This document shows, in pieces, positions 1 through 6,367 of a stretch of 10,618 nt of DNA. The notes beneath the pieces were generated by a model, which saw only the letters and a list, made by a program, of their open reading frames with translations, did not search any database and had not been told where the DNA came from. Numbering within the stretch: the stretch's first letter is position 1; each line of letters starts with the position of its first letter. Source of the stretch: Candidatus Zixiibacteriota bacterium (lineage in GTDB: Bacteria > Zixibacteria > MSB-5A5 > RBG-16-43-9); the NCBI GenBank assembly GCA_029858245.1, contig JAOUFL010000063.1:1-10618 (forward strand). Reading direction: 5' to 3'. The position numbers and the translations under genes were made by a program.

Positions 1-2
1 GT

Positions 3-647
3 TTAATATTGGGGCTGGTTGCCTATTTTTCTTCGAGAAGAAGGTCTCTTCATCCTGGTAAATTACAGAACTTTATGGAAATGATAGTAGAGAGCCTGGA
101 TGATTTCATCTGTGGGATATTGGGGCTAAAAGGTAGGAAATATACTCCTTTTCTGGGTACTCTGTTTATTTATATATTGTGTATGAACTTCCTGGGATTG
201 GTACCGGGTATGAAATCTCCTTCCTCTTCCTTGAATACTACAGTTGCCTTAGCAATATGCGTTTTTATATATGTTCAGTTTACCGGAATTAAAAATCTCG
301 GATTATTGGGTTATATCGACCATCTGGCTGGTAGTCCCAGGGATGTAATAACCTGGGTGCTGGTACCTATTAACCTGCCTATTCACATTGTTGGAGAGCT
401 GGCAAAGCCTCTGAGCCTTTCTTTGCGACTTTTCGGTAATATCACCGGTGAGGATATTCTCATTGCGGTTTTTGTGGGATTGGGTGTCCTGACACTTAGT
501 TTTACAAATCTGCCTGTAGGTTTACCTTTACAAATTCCCTTTATCTTTCTGGCTATGCTAACCGGAACTATACAGGCACTGGTTTTCACCCTGCTTTCCA
601 CAATATACTTTTTACTTATGATACCTCATAATGATGATAAACCTTAA
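3..647 (+). CDS. atpB: F-type ATP synthase subunit a (5'-partial)
   Basis: Membrane subunit a of Fo, which carries ions to and from the c-ring. The reading frame is open to the left window edge, so the N-terminus, including most or all of the first membrane helix, lies outside. The TTG at 9 is an internal codon, not a convincing start. Counting from that TTG: the conserved PGKLQNF segment lies at about 16-22. Hydrophobic helices follow at about 50-66, 76-92, 113-130 and 145-165, with a final pair at about 171-205. The motif KPLSLSLRLFGNITGED contains the essential arginine (R140, equivalent to E. coli aR210) and E148 (like aE219). Q189 in GTIQAL matches aQ252. It is followed 36 nt later by atpE. 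The product is secure and the start is not visible. Confidence 0.96.
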   Translation, partial: LILGLVAYFSSRRRSLHPGKLQNFMEMIVESLDDFICGILGLKGRKYTPFLGTLFIYILCMNFLGLVPGMKSPSSSLNTTVALAICVFIYVQFTGIKNLGLLGYIDHLAGSPRDVITWVLVPINLPIHIVGELAKPLSLSLRLFGNITGEDILIAVFVGLGVLTLSFTNLPVGLPLQIPFIFLAMLTGTIQALVFTLLSTIYFLLMIPHNDDKP

Positions 648-683
648 CCATAAAACATAAAATCTTTTCACGCGGGAGGATTT

Positions 684-917
684 ATGACCTACCAAACTGC
701 TTTAGCCTTAGCTTTACCGTTTGGGTTAGCTATCGCCGCTTTCGGATCAGCTCTTGGATTGGGAAAAGCCGTTTCGGCTGCACTGGAGGCAATGGGAAGA
801 CAACCTGAAGCTGCTGCCAAGATCCAGGTGGGAATGATCATAGGCTGTGCTCTATTGGAGGCTCTAACCATTTATGCGCTGGTAGCAGTTTTTATTTTGT
901 CTGGGAAGATAGGGTAA
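684..917 (+). CDS. atpE: F-type ATP synthase subunit c
   Basis: Proteolipid that forms the rotating c-ring of Fo. It has 77 residues and is the usual two-helix hairpin: helix 1 about 5-27 with a glycine-rich GSALGLG stretch, the polar loop R39-Q40-P41 that contacts the gamma/epsilon stalk, and helix 2 about 48-72. The ion-carrying carboxylate is E59, in GCALLEALTIY. Aligned with the Na+ c-ring of Ilyobacter, the Na+-ligand glutamine of helix 1 is replaced by L26 and the serine after the carboxylate by A60, which points to proton coupling (inference). The ATG at 684 has a strong GGGAGGA Shine-Dalgarno at 674-680. It lies in the operon between atpB and atpF. Confidence 0.97.
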   Translation: MTYQTALALALPFGLAIAAFGSALGLGKAVSAALEAMGRQPEAAAKIQVGMIIGCALLEALTIYALVAVFILSGKIG

Positions 918-958
918 AAACAGGAGATAAAAAAATACCTTTTATAAGAGGTAGATAA

Positions 959-1444
959 ATGAATTTGGAATTTGGACAGGTTATCACCCAGATAATCGGG
1001 TTTCTGATTGTTTTAATTATACTCAAAAGATTTGCCTGGAAACCGCTTTTGAGTATTCTGGAAGAGCGCAGAGCCAAAATAAAATCTGAATTCGACAAGC
1101 TGGGTGAGGATAAAAAAAGCCTTAAGGAGCTTACCGCAGAATATGAAGATAAGCTCAAAGATATCGAGGGATTAGCCCGGCAGAAGATCCTGGAAGCAGC
1201 TAAGGAGGGCCAAGAGATGGCAAACCAGATCAAAGAGAATGCCCGAAAAGAAGGCCTGGAGATTATGAACCGTTCGAAGGAAGAGATCCAGAGGGAAGTA
1301 GAAAAAGCCAAGGTCCAGTTAAAAAATGATATGGTCAATCTAAGTCTGCTGGCTGCACAAAAGATCATTCAGTTGAAATTAGATCAGGAGAAAGACAGAA
1401 AACTCATCCGTGATTTCATTGAGGAATTGGAGAAAATAGAATGA
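959..1444 (+). CDS. atpF: F-type ATP synthase subunit b
   Basis: Peripheral-stalk subunit that holds F1 to the membrane against the torque of the rotor. It has 161 residues, close to E. coli b (156). One N-terminal membrane helix (about 5-22) is followed by the typical KRFAWKPL junction. The rest is a long, highly charged K/E-rich helix (about 30-155) suited to the b-dimer coiled coil. Only one b-type gene is present, so this is a homodimeric b2 stalk rather than b/b' unless another copy lies elsewhere. A GAGGT Shine-Dalgarno at about 948-952 precedes the ATG. Its TGA stop overlaps the atpH ATG in an ATGA arrangement, a sign of translational coupling. Confidence 0.95.
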   Translation: MNLEFGQVITQIIGFLIVLIILKRFAWKPLLSILEERRAKIKSEFDKLGEDKKSLKELTAEYEDKLKDIEGLARQKILEAAKEGQEMANQIKENARKEGLEIMNRSKEEIQREVEKAKVQLKNDMVNLSLLAAQKIIQLKLDQEKDRKLIRDFIEELEKIE

Positions 1445-1986
1445 TTGACCAGATGGTTGGTAAAAGATATGCCCTTGCCCTTTTCAACACGGCAGAGTCC
1501 TCTGATTTGACCGACCAGGTTCAGGAGAATCTCGTTCTCCTATCCGGGCTCTGGGGGAAAAATGAAGAGCTGAGGGCATTTCTTGAGGCTCCTCAAATAG
1601 CCAAAGTGGAGAAGACGAAAATACTTGAACAAATCCTCAGGGATAAAATCTCCGAGCTTCTCCTGCAATTTCTTCTTTTTCTTATAGAAAAGGACCGTTT
1701 CCAGCAGATCTCTGAAATAGCCGAACACTATAACAAGCTATTAAAGGAAAAGCTGGGAATAGTCGAGGCCAGGGTAACTACGGCATCACCTATAGACGAA
1801 AAACTTACCTTGCCTTTGAAGGAAAAACTGCAGAAAAAAACCGGTAAAAATGTCAATCTGGTCTTCCAGACTGACCCCAGCCTGATCGGTGGTATAAGGG
1901 TGATAATAGGCAATCAGATAATTGATAACAGCATCAGCTCAGAGCTGTGTAAACTGAGGGAAGATCTTTTAAGCCTGAAAGTTTAA
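1441..1986 (+). CDS. atpH: F-type ATP synthase subunit delta (OSCP)
   Basis: Links the top of the F1 alpha3beta3 head to the b stalk. It has 181 residues, normal for the family. The N-terminal helical bundle (about 1-105) starts with the usual VGKRYALALF motif. The C-terminal domain (about 108-181) carries the family signature DPSLIGGIRVIIGNQIIDNS around 145-164. The ATG lies inside the atpF stop (4-nt overlap), so its translation is probably coupled to atpF. The atpA gene begins 17 nt downstream of its stop. Confidence 0.95.
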   Translation: MIDQMVGKRYALALFNTAESSDLTDQVQENLVLLSGLWGKNEELRAFLEAPQIAKVEKTKILEQILRDKISELLLQFLLFLIEKDRFQQISEIAEHYNKLLKEKLGIVEARVTTASPIDEKLTLPLKEKLQKKTGKNVNLVFQTDPSLIGGIRVIIGNQIIDNSISSELCKLREDLLSLKV

Positions 1987-2003
1987 AATCGTAAGGAGTA
2001 GCT

Positions 2004-3524
2004 ATGCCTTTGAGACCAGAAGAGGTCAGCCAGATAATACAGAAAGAGATAGAGAAGTATAAGACCAAGCTGGAGATGGAAAGCGTGGGAGTTGTCCTCC
2101 AGGTTGGAGATGGAATAGCTCGTATCTGGGGACTGGAGGATGCTATGATGAGTGAGCTGATTCAGTTTCCCAATGATGTAATCGGGGTAATATTAAATTT
2201 GGAAGAAGACAATGTAGGTGCTGCCATCTTTGGTTCAGATCAGGGTATAAAAGAAGGCGACATTGTCAAAAGAACCGGCAGGATTGCCTCGGTCCCTGTG
2301 GGCGAGGTTTTAATAGGCAGGGTGGTCAATGCCCTGGGCCAGCCTCTGGACGGTAAGGGTCCGATAGTTACTGAGAAATTTAGGCCCATAGAGGGAAGAG
2401 CTCCTAACGTGGTGCAGAGACAGCCGGTAAAAGAACCGGTTCAGACCGGCCTTAAGGCTATCGACTCTATGATCCCGATTGGCCGCGGCCAGAGAGAGTT
2501 AATCATAGGCGACCGGCAGACCGGAAAAACCGCTTTAGCCATAGATACCATAATAAACCAGAGGGGTTCTGACATCCATTGCATCTATGTGGCAATAGGA
2601 CAGAAAGCCTCAACCATTGCACAGGTGGTAAAGATATTCGAGGATTACAAGGCTATGGAGTATACTACAGTTGTGGCAGCTCCTGCCACAGACCCGGCTC
2701 CCTTACAGTATATCGCACCCTATGCCGGCTGTGCTATGGGTGAGGAGTTTCTATATAATAAAAAACATGTGGTGGTAATATACGATGACCTTTCTAAACA
2801 TGCTCAAGCCTACAGACAACTTTCTCTGCTCTTAAGAAGACCACCCGGACGGGAAGCATATCCAGGGGATATATTCTATTTACACTCAAGGCTTTTGGAA
2901 AGAGCGGCAAAACTAAGGGATGATTTAGGAGGAGGCTCATTGACCGCCCTGCCCGTAATCGAGACCCAGGCAGGTGATGTTTCAGCTTATATTCCGACCA
3001 ACGTTATCTCCATCACAGATGGACAGATTTACCTGGAGGCTGATCTCTTCTACGCCGGGGTCAGGCCTGCTATAAACGTGGGTATCTCCGTATCCCGTGT
3101 GGGTGGAAAAGCCCAGGCCAAGGCTATGAGAAAGGTAGCCGGTAGGCTCAGACTGGATTTAGCCCAATACCGTGAGTTAGCTTCTTTTTCCCAGTTTGGC
3201 TCGGAACTGGATGAAACCACCAGAGCGCAGTTAGTGCGGGGGGAGAAGACAGTGGAGATTCTAAAACAGCTTCAGTTCCAGCCCATGCCCCTGGAGAAAC
3301 AGGTGATGATTATATACGTAGCCACCCATGGCTACCTGGACGATTTGAAGTTGGACCAGGTTAAACCTTTTGAGATCGAATTTCATAAATTTATGGAATC
3401 TCAATATCCGGATGTAGGACATTCTATATCACAGACCAAAGAGTTAAATGAAGATACTGAGCAAAAATTAAATGATGCCATCAGGAAATTCAAACAGGAG
3501 TTTTTGTCTAAGAAGCAATCGTAG
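2004..3524 (+). CDS. atpA: F-type ATP synthase subunit alpha
   Basis: Non-catalytic nucleotide-binding subunit of the F1 hexamer, 506 residues (E. coli 513). The domains appear in the standard order: beta-barrel about 25-93, nucleotide-binding domain about 95-380, helical C-terminal domain after that. The Walker A motif GDRQTGKT is at 169-176. The Walker B strand HVVVIYDD is at 255-262. The alpha/beta signature PAINVGISVS is at 355-364, followed by the arginine finger R365 that completes the catalytic site on beta. An AAGGAG Shine-Dalgarno at 1993-1998 lies 5 nt before the ATG. The stop (TAG, 3522-3524) abuts a repeat-filled spacer instead of running closely into atpG, which is unusual for this operon. 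Confidence 0.98.
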   Translation: MPLRPEEVSQIIQKEIEKYKTKLEMESVGVVLQVGDGIARIWGLEDAMMSELIQFPNDVIGVILNLEEDNVGAAIFGSDQGIKEGDIVKRTGRIASVPVGEVLIGRVVNALGQPLDGKGPIVTEKFRPIEGRAPNVVQRQPVKEPVQTGLKAIDSMIPIGRGQRELIIGDRQTGKTALAIDTIINQRGSDIHCIYVAIGQKASTIAQVVKIFEDYKAMEYTTVVAAPATDPAPLQYIAPYAGCAMGEEFLYNKKHVVVIYDDLSKHAQAYRQLSLLLRRPPGREAYPGDIFYLHSRLLERAAKLRDDLGGGSLTALPVIETQAGDVSAYIPTNVISITDGQIYLEADLFYAGVRPAINVGISVSRVGGKAQAKAMRKVAGRLRLDLAQYRELASFSQFGSELDETTRAQLVRGEKTVEILKQLQFQPMPLEKQVMIIYVATHGYLDDLKLDQVKPFEIEFHKFMESQYPDVGHSISQTKELNEDTEQKLNDAIRKFKQEFLSKKQS

Positions 3525-3544
3525 TTGCTCGATTCATCGAGTTT
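3525..3544 (+). repeat. Direct repeat, left copy
   Basis: The sequence TTGCTCGATTCATCGAGTTT begins at the base after the atpA stop and matches 3703-3722 at 17 of 20 positions, at an interval of 178 bp. The left copy also forms a small hairpin (CTCGA/TCGAG, loop TTCA) followed by five T residues at 3542-3546. This resembles a very weak intrinsic terminator or attenuator. The right copy has lost the pairing. Confidence 0.7.
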
Positions 3545-3550
3545 TTAGTC

Positions 3551-3590
3551 TCCTCTCCCCTAGTGGGAGAGGGACAGGGAGAGGGGGAAT
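3551..3590 (+). repeat. REP-like hairpin unit, forward orientation
   Basis: Perfect 8-bp stem CCTCTCCC (3552-3559) and GGGAGAGG (3565-3572) with loop CTAGT. A purine-rich tail GACAGGGAGAGGG follows. The same architecture, hairpin plus a tail reading roughly A-x-A-G-G-G-W-G-A-G-G, recurs at 3601-3635, 6064-6100, 6218-6252 and 6261-6298. This suggests a dispersed repeat family of the REP type. Confidence 0.75.
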
Positions 3591-3600
3591 TAAAAAAATC

Positions 3601-3635
3601 TCACCCTCCCTTTATCCCTCCCATCAAGGGAGGGA
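3601..3635 (-). repeat. REP-like hairpin unit, reverse orientation
   Basis: Perfect 8-bp stem TCCCTCCC (3615-3622) and GGGAGGGA (3628-3635) with loop ATCAA. The tail lies on the left side (TCACCCTCCC, reading GGGAGGGTGA on the - strand), so this unit faces the one at 3551. The opposed pair resembles the paired REP units of BIME elements. Confidence 0.75.
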
Positions 3636-3650
3636 AAGAAGAATTGGAAT

Positions 3651-3693
3651 GTAAACCTTAAGGTTTACCAAAAAAGTAAAGCTGAAGTTTTAC
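3651..3693. repeat. Two related 18-nt palindromes in tandem
   Basis: GTAAACCTTAAGGTTTAC at 3651-3668 is a perfect 18-nt palindrome. At 3676-3693, GTAAAGCTGAAGTTTTAC is a near-palindromic variant with the same ends and length, offset by 25 bp. They are joined by CAAAAAA. A similar arrangement, with different stem sequences, is found at 6111-6166 downstream of atpD. Confidence 0.75.
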
Positions 3694-3702
3694 ACTCCCA
3701 AA

Positions 3703-3722
3703 TTGCTCGATTTATAGAATTT
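3703..3722 (+). repeat. Direct repeat, right copy
   Basis: TTGCTCGATTTATAGAATTT, 17 of 20 matches to 3525-3544. It ends 4 nt before the atpG ATG and occupies the place where the Shine-Dalgarno sequence would be expected. Confidence 0.7.
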
Positions 3723-3726
3723 AAAT

Positions 3727-4581
3727 ATGGAATCTTTAAAGATTTTAAGACGCAGGATCAGGACAGTTTCAAGCACTATGCAGCTTACCAAAGCTATGGA
3801 GTTAGTCTCTGCTGCCAAGCTGCGTAAAGCTCAGACAAAGCTGGTTTCCTCCAGGCCTTATGCGGACAAAATGCAGACCATATTGAAGAACCTGTCTACT
3901 GCTTCAACTGTCCTCACACATCCTCTCTTTGAGAAAAGAGAAATTAAATCCAAAGGTTTAGTTATCATAACCTCAGACAGAGGACTCTGCGGTTCCTATA
4001 ATGTCAATATATTCAGAAAAGCTGAAGAGTTTTTAAATCAGGAGTCCAAAGACAAAATTAAGCTAATCCTGATAGGTAAAAAAGGATTTTTCTTTTACCG
4101 GAAAAAAAACTGGGAGATAAGAGAGAAATATTTAGATTTGGGAGGCAAATTAGAGCTTTCCAAGGTTAAGGAGATCAGCTCTAATTTAGTTGACCTTTTT
4201 TTATCCGGAGAGTTAGACGAAATATACTTTCTTTATACCCGGTTTATCTCTACTACCTCCTATCAGACAACCCTGGAGAAATTTCTGAACATCGAAAAAC
4301 CAGAAGACAAAAAAGAGGGTTATCTGGAGTATCTGTTCGAACCTTCTCCGGAGAAGCTTTTTGAAGACCTCCTGCCCAGATATTGCATTAACCGAGTACA
4401 GATGACTTTGTCTGAGGCTTTTACCTCAGAACACGGCTCGCGTATGATCGCCATGGGCGCAGCTACCATAAACGCAGAGGAGATGATTGACCATCTGACC
4501 CTGTTGAGAAACAAAGCCCGTCAGTCAGCCATAACCAAGGAGATGGTGGAGATCGCCAGCGGAGTGGAGGCGTTGAAATAG
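3727..4581 (+). CDS. atpG: F-type ATP synthase subunit gamma
   Basis: Central rotor shaft of F1. It has 284 residues, in the normal range. The N-terminal helix starts with the family pattern LRRRIRTVSSTMQLTKAMELVSAAK (about 7-31 if aligned to E. coli gamma). The central Rossmann-like domain (about 75-190) contains ITSDRGLCGSYN. The C-terminal helix ends in ITKEMVEIASGVEALK, matching the gamma signature except that V replaces the usual alanine after the glycine. The ATG at 3727 is the only reasonable start, since an in-frame TAG lies at 3715-3717. However, no purine-rich Shine-Dalgarno precedes it; the upstream 25 nt are an A/T-rich copy of a direct repeat. The atpD gene follows after 59 nt. 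Confidence 0.96.
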   Translation: MESLKILRRRIRTVSSTMQLTKAMELVSAAKLRKAQTKLVSSRPYADKMQTILKNLSTASTVLTHPLFEKREIKSKGLVIITSDRGLCGSYNVNIFRKAEEFLNQESKDKIKLILIGKKGFFFYRKKNWEIREKYLDLGGKLELSKVKEISSNLVDLFLSGELDEIYFLYTRFISTTSYQTTLEKFLNIEKPEDKKEGYLEYLFEPSPEKLFEDLLPRYCINRVQMTLSEAFTSEHGSRMIAMGAATINAEEMIDHLTLLRNKARQSAITKEMVEIASGVEALK

Positions 4582-4640
4582 AATACAGTTTTGATATATC
4601 TATATAAATAATCTTTGAAACTAAAGGAGCAAAAAACAAG

Positions 4641-6056
4641 ATGAGCGTTGGTATAATCAAGCAGGTCATTGGACCTACGGTGGACATTCAGTTCCCTTCA
4701 GATAAGCTGCCCAATATTTTGAACGCCTTAAAAATAGTGGATGAGAAAAGAAACATCGATTTAACTGTCGAAGTATCCATGCATATCGGAGATGATCTGG
4801 TTCGTTGTATTGCTTTAGCCTCAACTGATGGCCTGGTTCGGGGGATGAAGGCACTTGATACCGGAGGACCAATAACGGTTCCGGTCGGAGAGAAAACCCT
4901 GGGCCGAATCTTCAACCTCTTGGGAAAACCAATAGACGAGTTAGGTCCGCTGCAGGATGAAGGTAAAAGATATTCCATACATAAGGACCCGCCTTCTTTT
5001 GAAGAGCTTGATACCAGGGTAGCTGTTTTTGAGACCGGGATTAAGGTAATCGACCTTCTGGAACCCTATCCCAAGGGAGGAAAAGTTGGACTTTTTGGTG
5101 GAGCAGGTGTGGGGAAAACGGTGATCGTGATGGAGCTTATTCGCAATATAGCCAAAGAGTATGGAGGATATTCAGTCTTCTGCGGGGTGGGGGAGAGAAC
5201 CAGGGAAGGAAACGACTTATGGCTGGAGATGAAGGAATCAGGTGTGCTCTCCAAAACGGTTTTAGTCTTTGGCCAGATGAATGAGCCGCCAGGTGCCAGG
5301 TTAAGAGTGGGTTTAGCTGGTGTTACTATGGCAGAATATTTCCGGGATGAGGAAAATAGAGACATACTATTATTCATAGACAACATCTTCAGGTTTGTTC
5401 AGGCAGGCTCCGAAGTCTCAGCTCTCTTAGGTAGAATGCCTTCTGCTGTGGGCTATCAGCCCACCCTGGGCACTGAGATGGGTGACCTGCAGGAAAGAAT
5501 AACCTCTACCAAATCCGGCTCCATAACTTCTGTCCAGGCAATCTATGTGCCGGCAGATGATTTGACAGACCCTGCTCCAGCCACTGCCTTCTCCCACCTG
5601 GATGCTACCACAGTCTTATCCAGACAGCTTACCGAGTTAGGTCTGTATCCTGCAGTCGACCCCTTAGCCTCAACCTCACGTATCCTGAACCCTAATGTGG
5701 TGGGCCAGGAACATTATGAAATTGCCAGGGAAGTACAGAAGATTCTCCAGAGATATAAGGACCTGCAGGACATCATCGCCATACTGGGAATGGATGAGCT
5801 CTCTGAGGAGGATAAGGTAATCGTAGCCCGTGCTAGAAGAATGCAGAGATTCCTATCCCAGCCTTTCTTTGTAGCAGAGGCTTTTACCGGAACCGAAGGC
5901 AGATATGTGAAATTGGAAGATACTGTCAAAGGATTCAAAAAAATAGTTCAGGGAGAATTAGACTCTCTGCCGGAACAGGCTTTCTATATGGTGGGAGGGA
6001 TAGAAGAGGTTTATCAGAAGGCAGAGGAGATAAAAAAAGGATTGAGGACTTATTAG
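4641..6056 (+). CDS. atpD: F-type ATP synthase subunit beta
   Basis: Catalytic subunit of F1, making or hydrolysing ATP at the alpha/beta interfaces. It has 471 residues, normal length. Walker A GGAGVGKT is at 153-160. The catalytic glutamate is E185 in GERTREG, with R186 next to it. The Walker B strand DILLFIDN is at 241-248. The alpha/beta signature PAVDPLASTS is at 337-346. The DELSEED lever that contacts gamma is at 385-391. The Shine-Dalgarno AAAGGAG at 4623-4629 lies 11 nt before the ATG, slightly long but acceptable. In most bacteria atpC (epsilon) follows immediately; here the frame is followed by 311 bp of non-coding repeats and a convergent gene. Confidence 0.98.
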   Translation: MSVGIIKQVIGPTVDIQFPSDKLPNILNALKIVDEKRNIDLTVEVSMHIGDDLVRCIALASTDGLVRGMKALDTGGPITVPVGEKTLGRIFNLLGKPIDELGPLQDEGKRYSIHKDPPSFEELDTRVAVFETGIKVIDLLEPYPKGGKVGLFGGAGVGKTVIVMELIRNIAKEYGGYSVFCGVGERTREGNDLWLEMKESGVLSKTVLVFGQMNEPPGARLRVGLAGVTMAEYFRDEENRDILLFIDNIFRFVQAGSEVSALLGRMPSAVGYQPTLGTEMGDLQERITSTKSGSITSVQAIYVPADDLTDPAPATAFSHLDATTVLSRQLTELGLYPAVDPLASTSRILNPNVVGQEHYEIAREVQKILQRYKDLQDIIAILGMDELSEEDKVIVARARRMQRFLSQPFFVAEAFTGTEGRYVKLEDTVKGFKKIVQGELDSLPEQAFYMVGGIEEVYQKAEEIKKGLRTY

Positions 6057-6063
6057 TCCTGTT

Positions 6064-6100
6064 CCTTCTCCTTTTCAAGGAGAGGGATAGAGTGAGGTCA
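6064..6100 (+). repeat. REP-like hairpin unit, forward orientation
   Basis: The stem CCTTCTCCTT (6064-6073) pairs with AAGGAGAGGG (6077-6086), with one G-T wobble and loop TTC. The tail ATAGAGTGAGGTCA follows. It lies 7 nt after the atpD stop and could protect or terminate the operon transcript, although no T-run follows. Confidence 0.7.
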
Positions 6101-6110
6101 AAATGTAGCA

Positions 6111-6166
6111 GAAATCTTCAGGTTTCCGTTTTTACCAAAAAATAAAATGGAAGGCTAAAGCCTTCC
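6111..6166. repeat. Paired palindromes joined by an A-run
   Basis: An imperfect palindrome GAAATCTTCAGGTTTC (6111-6126) resembles the one at 3653-3668. It is followed by ACCAAAAAA, also present in the atpA-atpG spacer, and by the 8-bp inverted repeat GGAAGGCT/AGCCTTCC at 6149-6166. The layout matches 3651-3693, but the second stem has an unrelated sequence, as if structure rather than sequence were kept. Confidence 0.65.
6137..6166 (-). terminator. Candidate intrinsic terminator of the minus-strand operon
   Basis: Read on the - strand, the stem GGAAGGC/GCCTTCC with loop TTTA (6166-6149) is followed directly by ATTTTATTTTTT (6148-6137). This is the hairpin plus T-tract pattern of a Rho-independent terminator. 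It would end transcripts about 200 nt beyond the pilB stop. The hairpin is also part of a repeat, so the role is inferred. Confidence 0.45.
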
Positions 6167-6217
6167 CCTACATATAAAAATCTCCAGGAATAAATACTGA
6201 CGCTGCAAAAACTTAAG

Positions 6218-6252
6218 TTGACCCCTCCCTGACCCTCCCCTACAGGGGAGGG
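6218..6252 (-). repeat. REP-like hairpin unit, reverse orientation
   Basis: Perfect 8-bp stem CCCTCCCC (6233-6240) and GGGGAGGG (6245-6252) with loop TACA. The tail on the left reads TCAGGGAGGGGTCAA on the - strand. It forms an opposed pair with the unit at 6261-6298. Confidence 0.72.
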
Positions 6253-6260
6253 AAAATAAA

Positions 6261-6298
6261 CCCCCTCTCCTTTTTAAGGAGAGTGTTAGAGTGAAAAT
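6261..6298 (+). repeat. REP-like hairpin unit, forward orientation
   Basis: Perfect 8-bp stem CTCTCCTT (6265-6272) and AAGGAGAG (6276-6283) with loop TTT, then the tail TGTTAGAGTGAAAAT. This closely parallels the unit at 6064-6100. Confidence 0.72.
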
Positions 6299-6325
6299 CC
6301 CGCTACAGGCGGGGGTGAGGTTTTT
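6299..6325 (+). repeat. Short G/C hairpin with GGTGAGG tail and T-run
   Basis: Stem CCCGC (6299-6303) and GCGGG (6309-6313), loop TACAG, then GGGTGAGG and five T residues at 6321-6325. It looks like a shortened REP-like unit. It is the only hairpin downstream of atpD followed by a T-run on the + strand. The 7-nt gap between stem and T-run makes it a poor intrinsic terminator. Confidence 0.45.
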
Positions 6326-6367
6326 ATCATCTATCTTTTACCTTTCATTTTCCATCGTCCATTTTTC

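Larger units (their letters stand above)
3525..3726. other. Repeat-filled spacer between atpA and atpG
   Basis: This 202-bp gap is far longer than the other gaps in the operon (-4 to 59 nt). It contains, in order: an imperfect direct repeat, two REP-like G/C-rich hairpin units in opposite orientations, two 18-nt palindromes, and the second copy of the direct repeat, directly before the atpG ATG. No intergenic protein-coding gene is credible. The open frame at 3472-3654 starts inside atpA and runs through low-complexity hairpin sequence. None of the G/C-rich hairpins is followed by a T-run on the + strand, so they should not act as intrinsic terminators of the operon. Confidence 0.85.
6057..6367. 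other. Gene-free convergent spacer between atpD and pilB
   Basis: 311 bp with no credible coding frame and specifically no epsilon-subunit gene. It holds a REP-like hairpin just after atpD, a pair of A/T-richer palindromes with an A-run between them, then an inverted pair of REP-like units and a short G/C hairpin with a T-run. The last 45 bp (6321-6367) are pyrimidine-rich with no structure I can recognise. The two flanking operons converge here, so transcription from both sides must end in this spacer. Confidence 0.85.

Noticed and set aside
892..1368. 158-residue minus-strand open frame
   Set aside because: It lies antiparallel to atpF, which is unmistakable; the serine/leucine-rich product is typical of a shadow of a K/E-rich coiled coil.
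3551..3635. CRISPR array between atpA and atpG
   Set aside because: The repeats are palindromic units in opposite orientations with no regular spacers and no cas genes nearby.
3472..3654. 60-residue frame across the end of atpA and the REP-like hairpins
   Set aside because: Composition (S/R/G/P-rich) comes from the hairpin repeats, it starts inside atpA in another frame, and it has no ribosome site.
4573..4608. Possible promoter before atpD (TTGAAA and a TATATC/TATAAA-like stretch)
   Set aside because: The spacing and -10 match are poor, and the region is simply A/T-rich; atpD is plausibly read from the operon transcript.
5066..5386. 106-residue minus-strand frame inside atpD
   Set aside because: Fully covered by the conserved catalytic domain of beta; no family resemblance.
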